Positions 16,300 to 24,974 of a stretch of 64,000 nucleotides of DNA are shown piece after piece. Under the pieces are notes generated by a model that had not been told where the DNA came from, searched no databases, and was given only the letters and a program-made list of their open reading frames with translations. A program made the position numbers and the translations under genes. The stretch's first letter is position 1. Each line of letters begins with the position of its first letter. Source of the stretch: Roseomonas sp. (GTDB taxonomy: Bacteria; Pseudomonadota; Alphaproteobacteria; Acetobacterales; Acetobacteraceae); contig JADCGF010000007.1 of assembly GCA_020249145.1 (NCBI GenBank), positions 62,001 to 126,000 of the forward strand, in the 5' to 3' direction.

Positions 16300-17781
16300 T
16301 CAATAACGGCGCAGCGGCACGCGCCAGGCCATGACGGAAGCCGCCCCCACCAGCACGGCCGCGATGATGAACAGGCCGCGGAAGGGCTCAGCCAAGGCAG
16401 CGCGCAGCTGCGCCACACCATCGCCACCAAGCCGCGCGCCCAAGCCGCCCAGATCCGAAACCAGCGCGGCGAAACCCTCGGTCAGCGCCGGGGTGAAAAG
16501 CGCCATGGCGCCGAAGATCGCCGCCGCCGCCACAGCCGCCCCAAGGGCCGCGCCGAAATTGCGCGAAAACGCCACGCCGGCGGCTGCAATGCCAAGCCGC
16601 CCCTGCCCCGCCGCCGCCTGCACCGTGGTCTGCACCACCGGATAGGATGTGCCGGAACCGAAAGTCGCCACCCCCAATAATGCCAGCATCAGCCATAGCG
16701 GCATGGCAGGCGCGAAAAATGCCAGCAGGCTCCACATGGCTGCCGCCACGGGCAGGCCGATGCTGGGCCACAGCATCGCGTGCCCGGTGCGCGCCACCAT
16801 CTTGCCGGAGAAGAACGCGCCGAAGGATGAGCCAATTGCAATCGGTAAAAGCACCAGCCCGGCAATGGCCGGTTCCAGCCCGCGCACCACTTGCAGCCAC
16901 AGCGGCAGGAAGGAAATCAGCCCCACCTGCGCTGCCACCACCAGGATGGACAGCATCAGGAGGCGCCAGATGCTGGCCTCGGCAAACAGGGGCAAAGGCA
17001 GCAAAGGGTCAGGTTGGCGGCGTTCAACGCTGAGCAGCGCCACACCCGCGAAAAGCGCCATGGCAACCAGGCCGATAATCAAGGGCAGATAGGCCGCATC
17101 AAAGCGCCGCGCGCGATCAAGTGCCACCAAAGCCGCACCCATGGTCAGCACAAACAGCGCCAGGCCCAGCCAGTCAAACCGCCAACGCCGCCCGGCATGG
17201 TCCGGCACAATATCGGGCAGGCGGCGCGCTATGTAAGCGCAGACCAAGGGCAAGGGCAGCAGGAACCAGAAAATCCAGCGCCAGCCGAAAGCCTGGGTAA
17301 TAAAGCCCCCCGCCACCGGCCCAAAGGCCGAGGCAAAGCCATAAGCCCCCGCAATCCATGCCTGGAATTTGCCGCGTTCGCGCGGCGGCACAGTCTCACC
17401 GATCAAGGCCTGGGTCAGCGTCAGCAGCGCGCCACCACCAAAGCCCTGGATCACGCGCGCCATGACCAGGCTTGGCAGATTGGGCGCCAAGGCGCAGCCG
17501 GCACAGCCCACAAAGAAAATCGCCAGCGCCACGAACAACAATCGCCGCCGGCCAAAGAAATCGCCAAGCTGCCCAAACACCGGCGCAGCGCAGGTGGCCG
17601 CGACCAGATAGGCAATCAGGATCCAGGAAACCTTCTCGATCCCGCCCATATCGGCGGCGATATCGGCAAGCGCCGTGGCAACAATGGTCTGATCAACGGC
17701 GGATAGAAAAATCACCAAGGCAATCGCCGGAAAGCCACGCAGGAAGCGTGCGCGGAGTTCCGCTGCCGGATCGGCCGCCAT
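16300..17781 (-). CDS. DHA2-family MFS transporter (EmrB/QacA type)
   Basis: 493 residues from ATG 17781, whose ATG overlaps the accA stop (TGATG); a GTG one codon earlier is the alternative. Fourteen hydrophobic segments are expected from length and profile. Motifs: AVDQTIVATALADIAADMGG in helix 1 (motif D1, typical of 14-TM drug:H+ antiporters), GQLGDFFGRRRLLFVALAIF (motif A) and VMARVIQGFGGGALLTLTQA (motif B). The substrate is unknown. Co-transcription with xerD and accA looks positional rather than functional. Confidence 0.88.
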   Translation of the reverse strand: MAADPAAELRARFLRGFPAIALVIFLSAVDQTIVATALADIAADMGGIEKVSWILIAYLVAATCAAPVFGQLGDFFGRRRLLFVALAIFFVGCAGCALAPNLPSLVMARVIQGFGGGALLTLTQALIGETVPPRERGKFQAWIAGAYGFASAFGPVAGGFITQAFGWRWIFWFLLPLPLVCAYIARRLPDIVPDHAGRRWRFDWLGLALFVLTMGAALVALDRARRFDAAYLPLIIGLVAMALFAGVALLSVERRQPDPLLPLPLFAEASIWRLLMLSILVVAAQVGLISFLPLWLQVVRGLEPAIAGLVLLPIAIGSSFGAFFSGKMVARTGHAMLWPSIGLPVAAAMWSLLAFFAPAMPLWLMLALLGVATFGSGTSYPVVQTTVQAAAGQGRLGIAAAGVAFSRNFGAALGAAVAAAAIFGAMALFTPALTEGFAALVSDLGGLGARLGGDGVAQLRAALAEPFRGLFIIAAVLVGAASVMAWRVPLRRY

Positions 17782-18737
17782 CACAGGGCGCCGCTACGCC
17801 CCATTTCCAGGAATTTGTCGCGCCGGCGTGCGCGCAGTGTGGCGCCATCCAAAGCCAGCAGTGGCGTCAGCAGTGTTTCGATCTTATCGCCCAGCGCCGT
17901 GATCACTGTCGCGGCATCGCGATGCGCGCCACCCAAGGGCTCCGGCACCACCACATCCACAAGGCCAAGCTTGCGCAAATCATCCGCGGTCAGCTTCAGC
18001 GCTTCCGCCGCCGTTGCAGCCTGTGCCGCGTCTCGCCACAGGATGGAAGCGCAGCCTTCCGGGCTAATCACGGAATAAATCGCGTGTTCCAGCATAATGA
18101 TGCGATCCGCCGCCGCCAGCGCAATCGCGCCACCGGAACCGCCCTCACCAATGATGGTCGCGATGAAGGGCACGGGCGCATCCAGCCCGGCTTCGATGGA
18201 CCGCGCAATCGCTTCCGCCTGGCCGCGCGCTTCCGCATCAATGCCCGGAAAGGCGCCAGAGGTATCAACAAAGGAAAGGATCGGCATACCGAAACGCCCG
18301 GCCAATTCCATAAGGCGCCGCGCCTTACGGTAGCCCTCGGGCCGCGCCATGCCGAAATTATGTTTCACGCGACTATCGGTATCATGCCCGCGCTCGGTCC
18401 CCAGCACCATCACCGCGCGGCCACGGAAGCGCCCCATGCCGCCCACCACCGCCGCATCATCGGCAAAGGCGCGGTCGCCCGCCAGCGGGGTGAAATCCTG
18501 GATCAGCGCCGCGATGTAATCGGTGGCATGCGGGCGGTCCGGGTGGCGCGCCACCTGCGCCTTCTGCCAGGGCGATAGCTTGGCATAGGTGGTCTTCAGC
18601 AGCGCTTGGGCCTTTTCGCCGAGGCGACCGATCTCCTCGGCCACATCAATGCCGCCGGCATCGGTGGTCCGGCGCAGCTCCTCGATCTTGCCTTCAAGCT
18701 CGGCGATGGGTTTTTCGAATTCCAGGAAGTGACGCAT
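17781..18737 (-). CDS. accA: AccA, acetyl-CoA carboxylase carboxyltransferase alpha subunit
   Basis: 318 residues, the standard length. It starts MRHFLEFEKPIAELEGKIEE and contains AVVGGMGRFRGRAVMVLGTE, FGMARPEGYRKARRLMELA, FVDTSGAFPGIDAEARGQAE, IGEGGSGGAIALAAADRIIM and YSVISPEGCASILWRD. The two GG oxyanion-hole motifs of the carboxyltransferase crotonase fold are intact. It joins AccD to transfer carboxyl from biotin to acetyl-CoA for fatty-acid synthesis. It lies 9 bases after xerD on the same strand and is essential housekeeping. Confidence 0.97.
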   Translation of the reverse strand: MRHFLEFEKPIAELEGKIEELRRTTDAGGIDVAEEIGRLGEKAQALLKTTYAKLSPWQKAQVARHPDRPHATDYIAALIQDFTPLAGDRAFADDAAVVGGMGRFRGRAVMVLGTERGHDTDSRVKHNFGMARPEGYRKARRLMELAGRFGMPILSFVDTSGAFPGIDAEARGQAEAIARSIEAGLDAPVPFIATIIGEGGSGGAIALAAADRIIMLEHAIYSVISPEGCASILWRDAAQAATAAEALKLTADDLRKLGLVDVVVPEPLGGAHRDAATVITALGDKIETLLTPLLALDGATLRARRRDKFLEMGRSGAL

Positions 18738-18746
18738 CGCGGGGGG

Positions 18747-19700
18747 TTAGCCCAAATCCGCCCGGGGCGCGACCCCCTGTTTGGACAAGGGGTGGTGCTC
18801 GGCTACCAGGGTGCGCAGCCGTTCTTCCAGCACCTTGGTGTAGATCTGCGTAGTGCCGATATCGGCATGCCCCAGCAATATTTGCAGGCTGCGCAAATCC
18901 GCCCCCCTTTGCAGCAGATGGGATGCAAAGGAATGGCGCAGCACATGCGGGCTGACCCGGTTGGGGTCCAGCCCCGCCGCCAGCGCAACCTCCTTCAAAA
19001 TCAGGCCCAAAGCCTGGCGTGTCAGGTGCCCCGAAGCGCCGCGGGAGGGGAAAAGATAGCGGCTGGCCTTGCCCTTTTCCTCGGGCCGCGCGGCCAGGGC
19101 CAAATCGCGGGCGCGTTCGGAAACCGGCACCAGCCTTTCCCGCCCGCCCTTGCCGCGCACGGCAATCAAAGGCGTGCCGGGGCGGAGCGCCACCGCCGGC
19201 AGGCTGACCAATTCGGAAACACGCAGCCCGCTACAATAAAGCAGTTCCACCACCGCTGCCGCCACTGGCCCCCTTCTGCCTGGAAGCGCTGCAGCGGCAG
19301 TGATCAGCGCCTCAATCTCCTCCTCCAGCAGCGCCTTGGGTAGGCTCTGGGGCAGGCGGGGGGCTTCCAATAATTCGGAAGGGTCATCTGGGCGCACCCC
19401 TTCGCTCAGCAGGAATTGATGGAATTGCCTTAGGGCGGAAAGCCGCCGCGCCTGGGTGCGGGCCGCAAGGCCCTGGGCGGCCAGCCCTGCGAGCCAGGCG
19501 CGCAACAGGACGCCATCGGCGGCTTCCGGGGCCACGCCTTTGCCGGCCGCGAAGGCAGCGAAATTCTGCAAATCCGCCTGATAGGCAGCCAGCGTATTGC
19601 GCGCCGCACCGCGTTCTGCGGCGAGCATTTCCAAAAACGCCTCAACATGGCGGGAAAGCCCTGCCCGGACCGCTTTTTTAACGCCCGCGGAAGCGATCAT
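18747..19700 (-). CDS. xerD: XerD-type tyrosine recombinase
   Basis: 317 residues from ATG 19700; a TTG 18 bases earlier is possible. An N-terminal SAM-like domain (FLEMLAAERGAARNTLAAY, YQADLQNFAAF) and a catalytic domain with all active residues: Arg in LLYCSGLRVSELVSL, Lys in VRGKGGRERLVPV, His-x-x-Arg in HVLRHSFASHLLQRGADLRS, His in LLGHADIGTTQIYTKV and nucleophile Tyr in the same block. With XerC it resolves chromosome dimers at dif. The xerD-accA-MFS order forms an apparent operon. The gene's 5' end overlaps a small upstream gene on the same strand. Confidence 0.92.
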   Translation of the reverse strand: MIASAGVKKAVRAGLSRHVEAFLEMLAAERGAARNTLAAYQADLQNFAAFAAGKGVAPEAADGVLLRAWLAGLAAQGLAARTQARRLSALRQFHQFLLSEGVRPDDPSELLEAPRLPQSLPKALLEEEIEALITAAAALPGRRGPVAAAVVELLYCSGLRVSELVSLPAVALRPGTPLIAVRGKGGRERLVPVSERARDLALAARPEEKGKASRYLFPSRGASGHLTRQALGLILKEVALAAGLDPNRVSPHVLRHSFASHLLQRGADLRSLQILLGHADIGTTQIYTKVLEERLRTLVAEHHPLSKQGVAPRADLG

Positions 19701-19824
19701 TGGGGATGGTGCGTTCAACGGTCTGGGGCGTCACGCTGGGCGGAAAGGCGCCAATCAGCACAAGGCCCATGGCAAAAAGGCCAAGCACCACGGCGACAAC
19801 CAGCAGAATCGGGTTACGGAACAT
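19678..19824 (-). CDS. 48-residue single-span membrane protein (small ORF)
   Basis: ATG 19824 to TAA 19678 codes for 48 residues: MFRNPILLVVAVVLGLFAMG, then LVLIGAFPPSVTPQTVERTI and PNDRFRGR. One N-terminal membrane helix (residues 5-25) is followed by a Pro/Thr-containing polar tail that ends RFRGR. It starts 57 bases from the divergent aroKB gene and overlaps xerD by 23 bases at its 3' end, so it may lead the xerD operon. Not recognised by name; the regular hydrophobic-then-polar composition and lack of rare codons support a real gene. Confidence 0.6.
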   Translation of the reverse strand: MFRNPILLVVAVVLGLFAMGLVLIGAFPPSVTPQTVERTIPNDRFRGR

Positions 19825-19881
19825 GCTGGCGTCTGGGCTCCCTCTCGCTTTCCTGAATTCGTGCTAACGCTCAGCCCCAAG

Positions 19882-21576
19882 ATGCGCAACTCTCTCTTTG
19901 ATGATGGCCTGCAAACCCTTCCGGAACCCGCCGTAAGGCGTGATCAAGCGCCGCCGAGCATTGTCCTGGTTGGGCTGCCCGGGGCGGGGAAATCCGCGCT
20001 CGGGCGGCGGCTGGCCGGGCTTTTGGGCCTACCTTTTCGAGACGCCGACACGGAAATTGAAAACGCCGCCGGCATGCCGATTACGGAAATCTTCGCCCGC
20101 TATGGTGAACCCCATTTCCGCGATGGCGAACGCAGGGTGATTTCCCGCCTGCTGGCCGGCCCGCCCTTGGTGCTGGCAACCGGCGGTGGCGCCTTTGCCG
20201 ATGCGGCCACGCGCGCTGCGATTCGCGGCAGTGGCGCCATTTCCATCTGGCTGAAATGCCCGCTTTCGGTGCTGATCCGCCGCGTCGCGGGCCGGGAACA
20301 TCGCCCCATGTTCCTGAATGCCGACCCGGCTGAGGTTTTGCAGCGCCTGATGAATGCGCGCCATCCGCTTTATGCCGAGGCCGACATCACGCTCACCTGC
20401 AATGATGAAAGCCTGGACAATACCACCCGCCGCCTGGAGCATGCCTTGAAGACCTATCACCCGCCCGAACGCGTGCCTGTTGGGCTTGGCGAACGCGCTT
20501 ACGAAGTATTGGTCGGCCAGGGTTTGCTGGCGCGCGCCGGCGGCCTGCTGGCCCCCGTGCTACCGGCCAAGCGCGTGGCGATCATCTCAGACGCCACGGT
20601 GGCGTCCCTGCATTTGCCAAGCCTGCGCGCCGGCTTGCAGGAAGCGGGCTTTGCCATTGCCGCAGAACTGACGGTGCCCCCCGGCGAAGCGAGCAAGGAT
20701 TTCGCCCGGCTTCATGGCTTGTTGGATGATCTGCTCTCAGCGGGCGTGGATCGGCGCACAGCGGTAATTGCACTTGGCGGCGGCGTGGTGGGGGATTTGG
20801 CGGGCTTCGCAGCGGCGATTGCCATGCGCGGCCTGCCTTTCGTGCAAATACCGACAACGCTTTTAGCGCAGGTGGATAGCAGTGTTGGTGGCAAAACCGG
20901 GGTGAATTTGAAGGCTGGGAAGAACCTCGCCGGTGCCTTCCATCAGCCACGCATTGTGCTGGCGGATACGGATACGCTCAGCACCTTGCCGACGCGCGAA
21001 TTGCGTGCCGGTTACGCGGAAGTGGCCAAGCACGGGTTATTGCAGGGTGACTTCTGGCATTGGTGCGAAGCCAATGGCAGCAAAGTTGTCGCGGGCGATG
21101 CGGGCGCAATTGCCGTTGCCGTGATTGAATCCTGCAAGCTGAAAGCCGCCGTGGTGGCGGCAGATGAGCGGGAAGAAAGTGCGGAGGGCGGGCGCGCGCT
21201 GCTCAATCTTGGCCATACCTTCGGGCATGCCTTGGAAGCGGAAGCGCGCTTTGATGGTTCCGTGCTGCATGGAGAAGCGGTGGCGGTTGGGCTTGGCCTG
21301 GCGGCGTCGCTTTCCGCGCGGCTTGGTCATTGCAGCCAGGAATGGCCATCCCGCGTGATCGCGCATCTGACCGCCTGCGGCCTGCCCGCGCGCATCACCG
21401 ATCTGCCGCGCCGCTTCACGGTTGATGCACTGCTTGGCCGGATGGCCAAGGACAAGAAGAACCGCGATGGCAAGATGCGCTTCGTGCTGCTGCGGGCCCC
21501 CGGTGATTGCTTCACCAGCGCCGATGTGCCGGCAGAGATGGTGGAAAAGCTTTTGCGCGATGAGGGGGCGGGCTAA
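19882..21576 (+). CDS. aroKB: Bifunctional shikimate kinase/3-dehydroquinate synthase (AroK-AroB fusion)
   Basis: 564 residues from ATG 19882; GTG 19861 is an alternative. Residues about 25-185 are shikimate kinase: Walker A GLPGAGKS (31-38), FRDADTEIENAAGMPITEIF, ATGGGAFAD and REHRPMF. After a short linker (YHPPERVPVGLGERAYEVL) the rest is dehydroquinate synthase: GGGVVGDLAGFAAAIAMRGL, PTTLLAQVDSSVGGKTGVNL, and zinc ligands Glu in GYAEVAKHGLL, His in LGHTFGHALE and His in LHGEAVAVG. It supplies steps 2 and 5 of chorismate synthesis in one chain. There is no stop or frameshift between the halves. Its stop shares CTAA with the convergent enolase gene. Confidence 0.95.
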   Translation: MRNSLFDDGLQTLPEPAVRRDQAPPSIVLVGLPGAGKSALGRRLAGLLGLPFRDADTEIENAAGMPITEIFARYGEPHFRDGERRVISRLLAGPPLVLATGGGAFADAATRAAIRGSGAISIWLKCPLSVLIRRVAGREHRPMFLNADPAEVLQRLMNARHPLYAEADITLTCNDESLDNTTRRLEHALKTYHPPERVPVGLGERAYEVLVGQGLLARAGGLLAPVLPAKRVAIISDATVASLHLPSLRAGLQEAGFAIAAELTVPPGEASKDFARLHGLLDDLLSAGVDRRTAVIALGGGVVGDLAGFAAAIAMRGLPFVQIPTTLLAQVDSSVGGKTGVNLKAGKNLAGAFHQPRIVLADTDTLSTLPTRELRAGYAEVAKHGLLQGDFWHWCEANGSKVVAGDAGAIAVAVIESCKLKAAVVAADEREESAEGGRALLNLGHTFGHALEAEARFDGSVLHGEAVAVGLGLAASLSARLGHCSQEWPSRVIAHLTACGLPARITDLPRRFTVDALLGRMAKDKKNRDGKMRFVLLRAPGDCFTSADVPAEMVEKLLRDEGAG

Positions 21577-22778
21577 ACCCTGCTTTCGCGTACAACCGCA
21601 TCTTCCCGCTTGGCCACTTCCGGCAATAGCGCGGTACCAAGCCCCGGCCCTTCCATGGGCAGCACCCACCCCTGTTCCAGCCTCGGCAAGACCGTGACCA
21701 GGTCGCGATACCAGGTGGCCAGCGTGGCCCGCACCACTTCCTGAAAAATCGCGGTTGGCGCATGCAGCGCCAGATGAAGCGATGCCACCAGCGTCACCGG
21801 CCCGGTGCAATCATGCGGCGCCACGGGACGTGCCCAAGCCTCAGCCAAAGCCGCGATTTTGCGCGCTTCGGTCATGCCACCGCACCAGGTCAGATCAAGC
21901 ATCACTACATCCGTCGCCCCCGCGACCAATAGGTCGCGAAACGCGACCTTGCCGCCAAGCGTTTCACTCGCGCAGATCGGAACACGCGTGGCGCGCCGCA
22001 ATTCCGCGAGGGAGGCAACATCATCCATCTTGCCGATCGGGTCTTCTGCCCAGGTGATCGCCAAGGGCTCCAGCGCCTGACAGATGCGCAGTGCCGCCGG
22101 ATAGGACCAAAGGCTGTGCAATTCAGCCATGATCTCAATCCTGTCGCCAACGGCACGGCGAATTTTCTCAAATGGCTCAAGCCCGCGCTTGAGATCTGCC
22201 AAGGTGATGGATTGCCCCTGGGTTGACAGCGCATAGATATCGAAGGGCCAGATCTTCATCGCGGTGAAGCCTTCCGCAAGCAGGCTTTCCGCCAGCACCC
22301 CAGCATCGCGCATGAAGGCCACCTGGTCATCATATGGCCCGCGCGCCTGATCCGCCGCGCCAATATCACGACGCTGCGCGCTTTTGGTATTGTAGTCATA
22401 GCCTGCGCAGGTGTTGTAACTGCGCACCCTATCCCGAGAGAGGCCGCCGAGCGCCTCATGGATTGGCACGCCAAGACGCTTTCCTGCCAAATCCCAAAGC
22501 GCAATATCCACCGCCGAGGCGGCGCGGATTTCCGCGCTGGACGACCCGAAACCGACATAGGGTGTCAGCAAATGGCGCGAAATGCCTTCAATCTGGCGTG
22601 CATCACGCCCAAGCAGAAAGGGTGCCACGCTTTCATGGATCACGGCTTCCACCGCAGCGGCACCACGAAACGCTTCCCCCAAGCCCATCAGCCCATCATC
22701 GGTTTCAATTTCAATCCAAAGCAGGTTGGGGCGTTCAGCGATGCGGATGGTGCGCAGCGCGCGGATCTTGCTGGTCAT
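21573..22778 (-). CDS. Mandelate racemase/muconate lactonizing enzyme-family protein
   Basis: 401 residues from ATG 22778, with GGAATGAG inside the end of the upstream Bug gene as ribosome site; a longer start at 22877 lies in that gene. Enolase-superfamily plan: an N-terminal capping domain (RTIRIAERPNLLWIEIETDD) and a barrel with FTAMKIWPFD (catalytic-Lys region), metal-ligand candidates in IMAELHSLW, ITWAEDPIGK and ICASETLGGK, and the C-terminal base block VAPHDCTGPVTLVASLHLA. Members dehydrate or racemise sugar acids. Four bases after the Bug binding-protein gene, so the two probably share a substrate (a sugar acid or related carboxylate, by inference). Confidence 0.85.
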   Translation of the reverse strand: MTSKIRALRTIRIAERPNLLWIEIETDDGLMGLGEAFRGAAAVEAVIHESVAPFLLGRDARQIEGISRHLLTPYVGFGSSSAEIRAASAVDIALWDLAGKRLGVPIHEALGGLSRDRVRSYNTCAGYDYNTKSAQRRDIGAADQARGPYDDQVAFMRDAGVLAESLLAEGFTAMKIWPFDIYALSTQGQSITLADLKRGLEPFEKIRRAVGDRIEIMAELHSLWSYPAALRICQALEPLAITWAEDPIGKMDDVASLAELRRATRVPICASETLGGKVAFRDLLVAGATDVVMLDLTWCGGMTEARKIAALAEAWARPVAPHDCTGPVTLVASLHLALHAPTAIFQEVVRATLATWYRDLVTVLPRLEQGWVLPMEGPGLGTALLPEVAKREDAVVRESRV

Positions 22779-22782
22779 GATC

Positions 22783-23733
22783 TCATTCCGCGCGGATGCC
22801 CTGGCGGCGCACCACTTCAGACCAGCGCGCCACTTCGCTTTGGATATGCACCCCCATTTGTTGCGGCGTGCCGCCAATGGGTGTCAGCGCCAATTCCTGC
22901 ATGCGTTGGCGCACGGCAGGGGTTTCCATCGCCTTGTTGAAGGCAGCGTTTAATGCGGCAATAGCCGCTGGCGGCGTTCTGGCAGGCGTCATGAAGCCGA
23001 ACCAGCTATCAATCACCATCCCCTGCACGCCCTGTTCGGCAAAGGTCGGCAGATCGGGCAATTCGGGAATACGCTCCGCACTCAAGGCCGCAAGGGCACG
23101 CACTGTGCCCGCGCGGATATGCGGCAGGATGGATGGAAGATTGTCGAAAAACACATCAACGCGCCCTGCAATCAGGTCTGTTGCCGCCGGCCCACTGCCG
23201 CGATAAGGCACATGGGTCATTTCAATCCCCGTGATGCTGCGCAGCAATTCAGGGCCAAGATGGTTGGAAGCACCGACGCCGGAGGATGCGAAACTCAATG
23301 GCGTGGTCTTCGCCAGCGCAATAAATTCCTGGATGTTGCGCGTGGGCAAATCCTTGCGCACGGTCATCACATTGCGGACCGCGCCAGTCAGGATCACTGG
23401 CGCGAAATCGTTCAAGCTGTAACCCGGATTAGCATAGAGAGCGGGATTGGCACCACAGGGGCCGAAGGCGCATTGCACCAGGGTGGAGCCATCCGCCGCA
23501 CCGCGCGCAGCTTCAGCCATGCCGATATTGCCGCCCGCACCGCCGCGATTTTCAATCACCGCACCGCGCGGCAGGAAGGGTGCAGCGGCTTCGGCCAGAA
23601 CACGCGCCAGGATGTCGCTGGTGCCAGCCGGGGTGAAGGGCACGATAATGCGAATGGGCCGGTCAGGCAGATCGGCGGCCCGCACATTTCCCGTGATGAG
23701 CAGGGCGCATATCGCCAAGGCGTAACGCAACAT
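22783..23733 (-). CDS. Tripartite tricarboxylate transporter (Bug/TctC) substrate-binding protein
   Basis: 316 residues from ATG 23733, which has AAGGAGG 8 bases upstream; longer starts are rejected. Signal peptide MLRYALAICALLITGNVRAA. Bug hallmarks: DRPIRIIVPFTPAGTSDILA, VIENRGGAGGNIGMAEAARG, ADGSTLV, SFASSGVGASNHLGPELL, MTHVPYRGSGPAATDLIAGR and VRALAALSAERIPELPDLPT. The family binds carboxylates, often with few contacts, in the periplasm. No TctA or TctB membrane gene is present. It is upstream of the enolase-superfamily gene in an operon and divergent from another Bug gene. Confidence 0.9.
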   Translation of the reverse strand: MLRYALAICALLITGNVRAADLPDRPIRIIVPFTPAGTSDILARVLAEAAAPFLPRGAVIENRGGAGGNIGMAEAARGAADGSTLVQCAFGPCGANPALYANPGYSLNDFAPVILTGAVRNVMTVRKDLPTRNIQEFIALAKTTPLSFASSGVGASNHLGPELLRSITGIEMTHVPYRGSGPAATDLIAGRVDVFFDNLPSILPHIRAGTVRALAALSAERIPELPDLPTFAEQGVQGMVIDSWFGFMTPARTPPAAIAALNAAFNKAMETPAVRQRMQELALTPIGGTPQQMGVHIQSEVARWSEVVRRQGIRAE

Positions 23734-23873
23734 GGGTTTCCTCCTTGTTCTTATCGGCAGTAGGCTAGACCGCGCCGCGGCCACCCGCAAATTCCGCTTG
23801 CCCCGGCAAGACCGCTTGGGCCAAGCTTCCTGCCAAGGCAAGCAAAGTGCCGTATTGGGAAGGAAACACGGCA

Positions 23874-24812
23874 ATGAAATTCCTGTCGCGGGCCGCGCTG
23901 GCCCTTTCTGGCCTGTTGGCGTCCATCGGCCCGGCTGCCGCCCAGGTGCAAATGATCATCCCCTGGCCCGCCGGGGGCGGCACCGACATTATTGGGCGTT
24001 TGATCCAGCCCGTCTTCACCGAAGCCATGGGCACGCAAGTTGTTATCCGCAATGTCGGCGGTGCGACAGGCACCATCGGCACGGCCGAGGTGGTGCGCGC
24101 CAAGCCGGATGGGCAGACGATCCTGCTGACCTCCATGGCGCCGATCGCCATCCAGCCGAGCTTCATGGCGCGCCCGACCTATCGCGCAGATCAACTCACT
24201 GCTGTCTGCCTGGTCGCGGAAGCGCCGGCCACGCTGATGACACCAACCACAACAGGCATCAGAACAGTTGCCGATATCGTTGCGCGCGCCAGGGCCAATC
24301 CTGGGCAATTGCCCTATGCCTCGGGCGGTGTTGGCGGGCTTGGACATTTGGCGATGACCGGTCTGTCCCGCGCCTTCGGTATTGAAATGAACCACATCCC
24401 CTTCCGCGGTTCGGGTGATAGCGTGCAAGCAATGCTTTCCGGCACCGTGCCCATGCTGACCGCGGAGGCGAACCTGGTGAAGCAATATGGGCTGCATGCG
24501 GTGGCGGTATTCGCCGAACAACGCTCACCCGATTTCCCGGATACACCCACCATGCGTGAACAGGGGCTTGATCTGGTCTATCCGCTTTGGACCGGCCTTT
24601 TCACCGCGCCCGGCACGCCGCAAGCCGTAGTGGCGCGCATGGATGAGGCCTGCGCGCGCACCTTGCGCACCCCATCGGTGATTGAGGGCATGACGCGCGC
24701 CGGCCACCCCATCCGCTACCTGAACCATCAGGCTTTCACCGCCTATGTGAAGGCCGAGACCGAGAAATATGCCGGGCTGATCCGGGATAGCGGCTTGCGG
24801 CAGGCGGAATGA
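23874..24812 (+). CDS. Tripartite tricarboxylate transporter (Bug/TctC) substrate-binding protein
   Basis: 312 residues from ATG 23874 (GGAAGGAAAC upstream). Signal peptide MKFLSRAALALSGLLASIGP ending AAAQ. Family blocks: MIIPWPAGGGTDIIGRLIQP, VVIRNVGGATGTIGTAEVVR, PDGQTILLTSMAPIAIQPSF, LPYASGGVGGLGHLAMTGLS, NHIPFRGSGDSVQAMLSGTV and SPDFPDTPTMREQGL. It is divergent from the Bug gene at 22783-23733 over 140 bases that must hold both promoters. The two share the fold but are clearly different in sequence, so they likely bind different ligands. No membrane partner nearby. Confidence 0.9.
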   Translation: MKFLSRAALALSGLLASIGPAAAQVQMIIPWPAGGGTDIIGRLIQPVFTEAMGTQVVIRNVGGATGTIGTAEVVRAKPDGQTILLTSMAPIAIQPSFMARPTYRADQLTAVCLVAEAPATLMTPTTTGIRTVADIVARARANPGQLPYASGGVGGLGHLAMTGLSRAFGIEMNHIPFRGSGDSVQAMLSGTVPMLTAEANLVKQYGLHAVAVFAEQRSPDFPDTPTMREQGLDLVYPLWTGLFTAPGTPQAVVARMDEACARTLRTPSVIEGMTRAGHPIRYLNHQAFTAYVKAETEKYAGLIRDSGLRQAE

Positions 24813-24974
24813 AGGTGCGCAGGATTCAATACGGCGCCCCCTTTCGTGTCGAACAAGGCGTTTGCGATGACGGATATCGGCTTTTCGCGCTAGAGTACTC
24901 TTGTCCTTGCCACCGAAAGGATTTTGCAGCAAAAACATGCTTAGGAAGTATTCAGTCGTTTTGGGAGCTTTTTC

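Noticed and set aside
16891..17706. 271-residue open frame on the + strand over the MFS transporter
   Set aside because: Gln/Arg/His-rich shadow of hydrophobic codons; the - strand carries clear MFS motifs.
18747..19700. Integrase of a mobile island rather than XerD
   Set aside because: Length, motifs and accA neighbourhood fit chromosomal XerD; no att-like repeats or cargo are next to it.
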